Shown here piece after piece: positions 12,183 through 14,809 of a stretch of 14,809 bases of DNA. How positions within the stretch are numbered: position 1 is the stretch's first letter; each line of letters starts with the position of its first letter. Origin of the DNA: Bacteroidales bacterium (lineage in GTDB: Bacteria > Bacteroidota > Bacteroidia > Bacteroidales > UBA932); the NCBI GenBank assembly GCA_024695285.1, contig JAILIM010000001.1:1-14809 (forward strand). Reading direction: 5' to 3'. Below the pieces are notes generated by a model. It worked only from the letters and a program-made list of their open reading frames with translations, did not search any database and had not been told where the DNA came from. A program made the translations under genes and the position numbers.

Positions 12183-12839
12183 CTATTCTGCTTCGCCAGA
12201 GACCCAGACGAGGACGTGGCGGTCGAAGGTCATGTATTCGAGTTTGAGCTCTTCTTCGTAACCGTCTTTGTTGATGAAGGTTGCGTCAAGTTCGCCTTCC
12301 TCGCGGGCGCGGACCGCCTCGATTTCGATTTGCTCTGCGAAATCGACGTTGTACTGCGACATTTTCTTGTAGACGGCCTCCTTGGCGCACCAGTAGATGG
12401 CCAGCTGGGTGCGGCGGTCGTCGGCGTCGTCGTCGAGCTCTTCGATTTCTTCTTCCGAGAGGGCCTTTTTCTCCACTGCGCTGAAGTCGCGGTCGAGCGA
12501 CTCGCAGTCGATGCCGACTTCTTCGACGTCGTTGAGGATTACGGCAACGTACTTGTCGGTGTGGGTGATGCTGATGTTGATGGCGTTGTTTTCGATGTAC
12601 GGTTTGCCGTTGTCGTGGTGGCTCAGGTACACCTTTTCCTCGAACATTACGTCCAGCAACGCTCTTACTGCAAGCTTCTGCTTGCGGATGGATTCACTTT
12701 TTATGTATGAGATTTCCTCCAGTTCATCGGAGGGGATGGATGTGAGTGCCCGAAGCTCCGCCTCGGTCTCGCTTACTTGCCACACGCCTATTCGCGAGTG
12801 ATAGTCGTCATCAAGATCTTTCTGTAGATATAGTGCCAT
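12183..12839 (-). CDS. 4'-phosphopantetheinyl transferase superfamily protein
   Basis: A 218-residue enzyme that would transfer 4'-phosphopantetheine from coenzyme A to a serine of a carrier protein. The magnesium-binding motif GIDCE (Asp111, Glu113) and the second motif YWCAKEAVYK (Trp150, Lys153, Glu154, Lys158) are intact, as are the upstream HHDNGKPYI and ISITHTDKY segments that shape the CoA pocket. Size fits the Sfp/AcpT-like class in Bacteroidota. I chose the ATG at 12839 (MALYLQK) over a TTG at 12845, because MALY is the usual family start. The carrier could be fatty-acid ACP or a secondary-pathway carrier; no polyketide genes are nearby. The gene is divergent from mdh and has its own promoter. 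Confidence 0.9.
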   Translation of the reverse strand: MALYLQKDLDDDYHSRIGVWQVSETEAELRALTSIPSDELEEISYIKSESIRKQKLAVRALLDVMFEEKVYLSHHDNGKPYIENNAINISITHTDKYVAVILNDVEEVGIDCESLDRDFSAVEKKALSEEEIEELDDDADDRRTQLAIYWCAKEAVYKKMSQYNVDFAEQIEIEAVRAREEGELDATFINKDGYEEELKLEYMTFDRHVLVWVSGEAE

Positions 12840-12856
12840 AAACAATTATAACAAGG

Positions 12857-12886
12857 CAAAGATAGTGATTATTTTTATTATGCAAA
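12857..12886 (-). promoter_or_regulatory. Promoter of the phosphopantetheinyl transferase gene
   Basis: On the minus strand TTTG (12883-12886) and TATCTTTG (12857-12864) are separated by 18 nt. The -7 box is a perfect TAnnTTTG and the spacing is one short of the usual 19-21. It lies 17 nt upstream of the ATG at 12839. Confidence 0.6.
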
Positions 12887-12893
12887 AAATTTG

Positions 12894-12901
12894 TAAATTT
12901 G
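12894..12901 (+). promoter_or_regulatory. -7 promoter box for mdh
   Basis: TAAATTTG matches the TAnnTTTG consensus on the plus strand. No good TTTG is found 19-21 nt upstream; the region there is T-rich. If used, transcription starts near 12908 and the whole inverted repeat at 12911-12990 is in the mdh leader. Confidence 0.45.
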
Positions 12902-12910
12902 CATTGCCTT

Positions 12911-12990
12911 TGCCGTGGGGAGGGCCCTCTGTTTCAGGGACCGTAAACTTAGGACAAAGGCCCCTGGAACAGAGGGCCCTCCCCACGGCA
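12911..12990. repeat. 29-bp near-perfect inverted repeat in the mdh leader
   Basis: Bases 12911-12939 and 12962-12990 are inverted copies over 29 positions with a single T/C difference that still pairs as G-U in RNA. A 22-nt loop (12940-12961) separates them, with two more possible G-C pairs at its base. Each arm contains the palindrome AGGGCCCT. The element ends 22 nt before the mdh start codon and is much more GC-rich than the flanking DNA. It could be an RNA regulatory stem, an mRNA stabiliser or processing site, or a small palindromic mobile element; I see no target duplication at its ends. Confidence 0.85.
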
Positions 12991-13012
12991 GCAGATCAAT
13001 CAATAAAACGTT

Positions 13013-14005
13013 ATGAAGTATTTGACAAATGAGAAATTGACCATTGTGGGCGCCGGCGGAATGATCGGCTCCAACATGGCCCAGACCGCCCTCATGCTCG
13101 GTCTTACTCCCAACATCTGCCTGTATGATATCTACGAGCCCGGTGTGCACGGAGTAGCAGAAGAAATCTACCATTGCGCATTCGAAGGCGCCAACGTGTC
13201 CTGGACAGTGGATCCGGAAGTGGCCTTCAAGGATGCCAAGTACATCATTTCTTCCGGCGGCGCCCCCCGCAAGGAGGGTATGACCCGCGAAGACCTGCTC
13301 AAGGGCAACTGCCAGATTGCCGCCGAGTTCGGCGACCTCATCAAGAAGTACTGCCCCGACGTGAAGCACGTCGTCGTGATTTTCAACCCGGCCGACGTGA
13401 CGGCCCTTACTGCCCTCATCCACTCAGGCCTGAAGCCCAACCAGCTCACTTCCCTTGCCGCCCTCGACAGCACCCGCCTGCAGGAGGCCCTCGCCGCCGA
13501 ATTCGGCGTGCAGCAGTGCAAGGTCACCGGTGCCCGCACCTACGGCGGCCACGGTGAGGCCATGGCAGTGTTCGCCAGCAAGGCCGTGATCGACGGCACC
13601 CCTCTCGCCGAGAAGAATCTCTCCGCCGAGCGCTGGGCGGAAATCAAGCACGCCACCATCCAGGGCGGTTCCAACATCATCAAGCTCCGCGGCCGCAGCT
13701 CCTTCCAGAGTCCTGCCTACCAGGCCGTGAAGATGATCGAGGCTGCAATGGGCGGCCCCAAGTTCTGCTGGCCTGCAGGCTGCTACGTCAGCGACGACAA
13801 GCTTGGCTACAAGAACGTCATGATGGCAATGCCCACCGTGATCGACGCCGACGGTGTGCACTACACCGCTCCCGAAGGCACCGCTGCCGAAATGGCCGAC
13901 CTCCAGGCATCCTACGAGCACCTCTGCAAGATGCGTGACGAGATCGTCAGCCTCGGCATAGTCCCGCCCGTGGCCGACTGGACCAAGGAGAATCCCAACC
14001 TCTGA
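13013..14005 (+). CDS. mdh: Malate dehydrogenase (NAD-dependent)
   Basis: A 330-residue cytoplasmic enzyme interconverting malate and oxaloacetate with NAD; in fermentative Bacteroidales it works in the reductive direction toward succinate. The dinucleotide site GAGGMIG is at 13-19 and Asp39 ends the second strand, favouring NAD. Substrate arginines are Arg86 and Arg92 (APRKEGMTRED), then FNPAD (124-128), Asp152 and Arg155 (LDSTRLQ) and the catalytic His180 (TYGGHGE). Sequence style and length match Bacteroidota malate dehydrogenases, which form a group of the LDH/MDH family with a distinct MKYLT[NE]EKLTIVG start. The ABC ATPase gene follows after 3 nt. The leader carries a large hairpin. Confidence 0.95.
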   Translation: MKYLTNEKLTIVGAGGMIGSNMAQTALMLGLTPNICLYDIYEPGVHGVAEEIYHCAFEGANVSWTVDPEVAFKDAKYIISSGGAPRKEGMTREDLLKGNCQIAAEFGDLIKKYCPDVKHVVVIFNPADVTALTALIHSGLKPNQLTSLAALDSTRLQEALAAEFGVQQCKVTGARTYGGHGEAMAVFASKAVIDGTPLAEKNLSAERWAEIKHATIQGGSNIIKLRGRSSFQSPAYQAVKMIEAAMGGPKFCWPAGCYVSDDKLGYKNVMMAMPTVIDADGVHYTAPEGTAAEMADLQASYEHLCKMRDEIVSLGIVPPVADWTKENPNL

Positions 14006-14008
14006 TAA

Positions 14009-14677
14009 GTGATAATCCAGGCCGGGAATATCCACAAGAGTTTCGGCTCGCTCGAAGTGCTGAAGGGCATAGACCTGGAAGTGCGGAAAGGGGAGGTGCT
14101 CGCCATCGTGGGCGCCTCCGGAGCCGGCAAGACGACTCTCCTGCAGATTCTCGGCACCCTCGCAACTCCGGATGAAGGCAGTCTCGTCATAGACGGCACG
14201 ACTGTCTTCGAAGGCTCCGGGCGCTCCCTCAAGGGGGATGCCCTGGCGGCTTTCCGCGGGCGCAGGATAGGCTTCGTGTTCCAGGCCCACCACCTCCTGC
14301 CGGAGTTCACGGCAGTGGAGAACGTGATGATTCCGGCGCTCATAGCCGGCAGGGGCGAGACCGCAGCCCGCGAGGACGCCCTGCGCCTTCTGGAGCTGAC
14401 AGGACTCTCGCACCGCCTCTCCCACAAGCCCTCCGAGCTTTCAGGAGGCGAGCAGCAGAGGGTTGCGATAGCCCGCGCGCTGGTGAACTCGCCGGCCGTG
14501 CTGTTTGCCGACGAGCCCACGGGCAACCTGGACTCCGTCACAAAGCAGGAAATCCATCGTCTGTTCTTCGACCTGAGGGATACGCTTGGCCAGACCACGG
14601 TGATCGTGACCCACGACCCTGAGCTGGCCGGAATCTGCGATCGCCGCCTCGAGATGAAAGACGGCCGAATCCTTTAG
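14009..14677 (+). CDS. ABC transporter ATP-binding protein, LolD/MacB type
   Basis: A 222-residue ATPase with all motifs: Walker A GASGAGKT (35-42), Q-loop FQ (91-92), signature LSGGEQQR (144-151), Walker B VLFADEP with Asp168 and Glu169, D-loop and switch His202 (VTHD). Length and the '[16 protein letters not shown]' region fit the LolD/FtsE/MacB group. In LolCDE this subunit drives lipoprotein release from the inner membrane to LolA, a plausible role in a lipoprotein-rich organism, but no permease gene is in the window to confirm it. The start is a GTG, 3 nt after the mdh stop, so it is probably cotranscribed with mdh. Its stop overlaps the end of a convergent gene by 4 nt. Confidence 0.88.
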   Translation: MIIQAGNIHKSFGSLEVLKGIDLEVRKGEVLAIVGASGAGKTTLLQILGTLATPDEGSLVIDGTTVFEGSGRSLKGDALAAFRGRRIGFVFQAHHLLPEFTAVENVMIPALIAGRGETAAREDALRLLELTGLSHRLSHKPSELSGGEQQRVAIARALVNSPAVLFADEPTGNLDSVTKQEIHRLFFDLRDTLGQTTVIVTHDPELAGICDRRLEMKDGRIL

Positions 14678-14809
14678 TTCAGAGGCTTTGCATAATGCGT
14701 CTCGGGCTTCTTCTGGGGCTCGGGACGCACTATTTTTGCGGGCGTCTTCTTCACCGCCGCATAGACCAGGATGGCGATGCCGGCAAGCACGAAGGGAATG
14801 GAGAGCAGC
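14674..14809 (-). CDS. C-terminal part of a small membrane protein (cut by window edge)
   Basis: On the minus strand the frame is open from the window edge to a TAA at 14674-14676. It gives a hydrophobic helix ([19 protein letters not shown]) followed by a basic, Pro-rich tail ending HYAKPLN. That looks like the end of an integral membrane protein with its tail probably on the cytoplasmic side. The start is outside the window. Its stop overlaps the convergent ABC ATPase gene by 4 nt. Family not recognised. Confidence 0.6.
   Translation of the reverse strand, partial: LLSIPFVLAGIAILVYAAVKKTPAKIVRPEPQKKPETHYAKPLN

Noticed and set aside
12911..12990. Rho-independent terminator for an upstream gene
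   Set aside because: No U-tract follows on either strand, and no plus-strand gene ends just before it. It lies between a promoter box and the mdh start.
13424..14425. 333-codon minus-strand frame opposite mdh and the ABC ATPase
   Set aside because: It crosses the boundary of two unmistakable plus-strand enzymes with all catalytic motifs intact.

Overview
The window is a gene-dense piece of a Bacteroidales chromosome. Evidence: Bacteroidota-type promoters (TTTG, about 20 bp, TAnnTTTG), a run of lipoproteins with Bacteroidales-specific domains (NigD-like, fimbrillin-like, FISUMP), a Bacteroidota-type NAD malate dehydrogenase, a catalytically degenerate EnvC-like protein and almost no Shine-Dalgarno sites. 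Most genes are GC-rich, while the left 1 kb and the region around 9.8-12.1 kb are more AT-rich and read as accessory. I would guess a gut Bacteroidales near Rikenellaceae or the uncultured Cryptobacteroides-like lineages; that is inference.

Layout. 1-159: possible C-terminal tail of a rightward gene. 179-1045 (-): two related small lipoproteins, the downstream one truncated. 1086-2591 (-): vWA lipoprotein (VWF_N, vWA, DUF3520-like). 2707-5291 (+): NigD-like lipoprotein, ECF sigma factor and a protein with a cytoplasmic N-terminus, one transmembrane helix, a long periplasmic linker and a C-terminal outer-membrane beta-barrel. The last two genes overlap, as do the first two. 5339-5428: repeat-rich hairpins at a convergent junction. 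5446-7811 (-): TPR protein and EnvC-like protein with an ATGA overlap. 7885-9689 (+): a second ECF sigma factor and envelope-spanning barrel protein. 9694-9767: tRNA-Pro(UGG), 4 nt after that gene, then a strong hairpin. 9827-12013 (-): an operon of a 43-residue acidic peptide and a 680-residue fimbrillin/double-FISUMP lipoprotein, with a textbook promoter. 12066-12162: a second copy of the ACGGACAG-type repeat cluster. 12183-12839 (-): 4'-phosphopantetheinyl transferase. 12911-12990: an almost perfect 29-bp inverted repeat in the mdh leader. 13013-14677 (+): mdh and a LolD-type ABC ATPase. 14674-14809 (-): C-terminus of a small membrane protein.

The most interesting system is the pair of ECF sigma/envelope-spanning anti-sigma modules about 2.6 kb apart. 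They match the dual membrane-spanning anti-sigma (Dma) family that I recall from Bacteroides thetaiotaomicron, where Dma1 holds the sigma factor Das1 and the pair controls outer-membrane vesicle formation, with a NigD-like protein involved. Here the first module carries its own NigD-like gene, and the genes between the modules encode cell-wall proteins. The two barrel proteins share a short cytoplasmic motif and have different repeat-built periplasmic linkers. This suggests two sensors that read outer-membrane or envelope-spacing state directly and report it to transcription.
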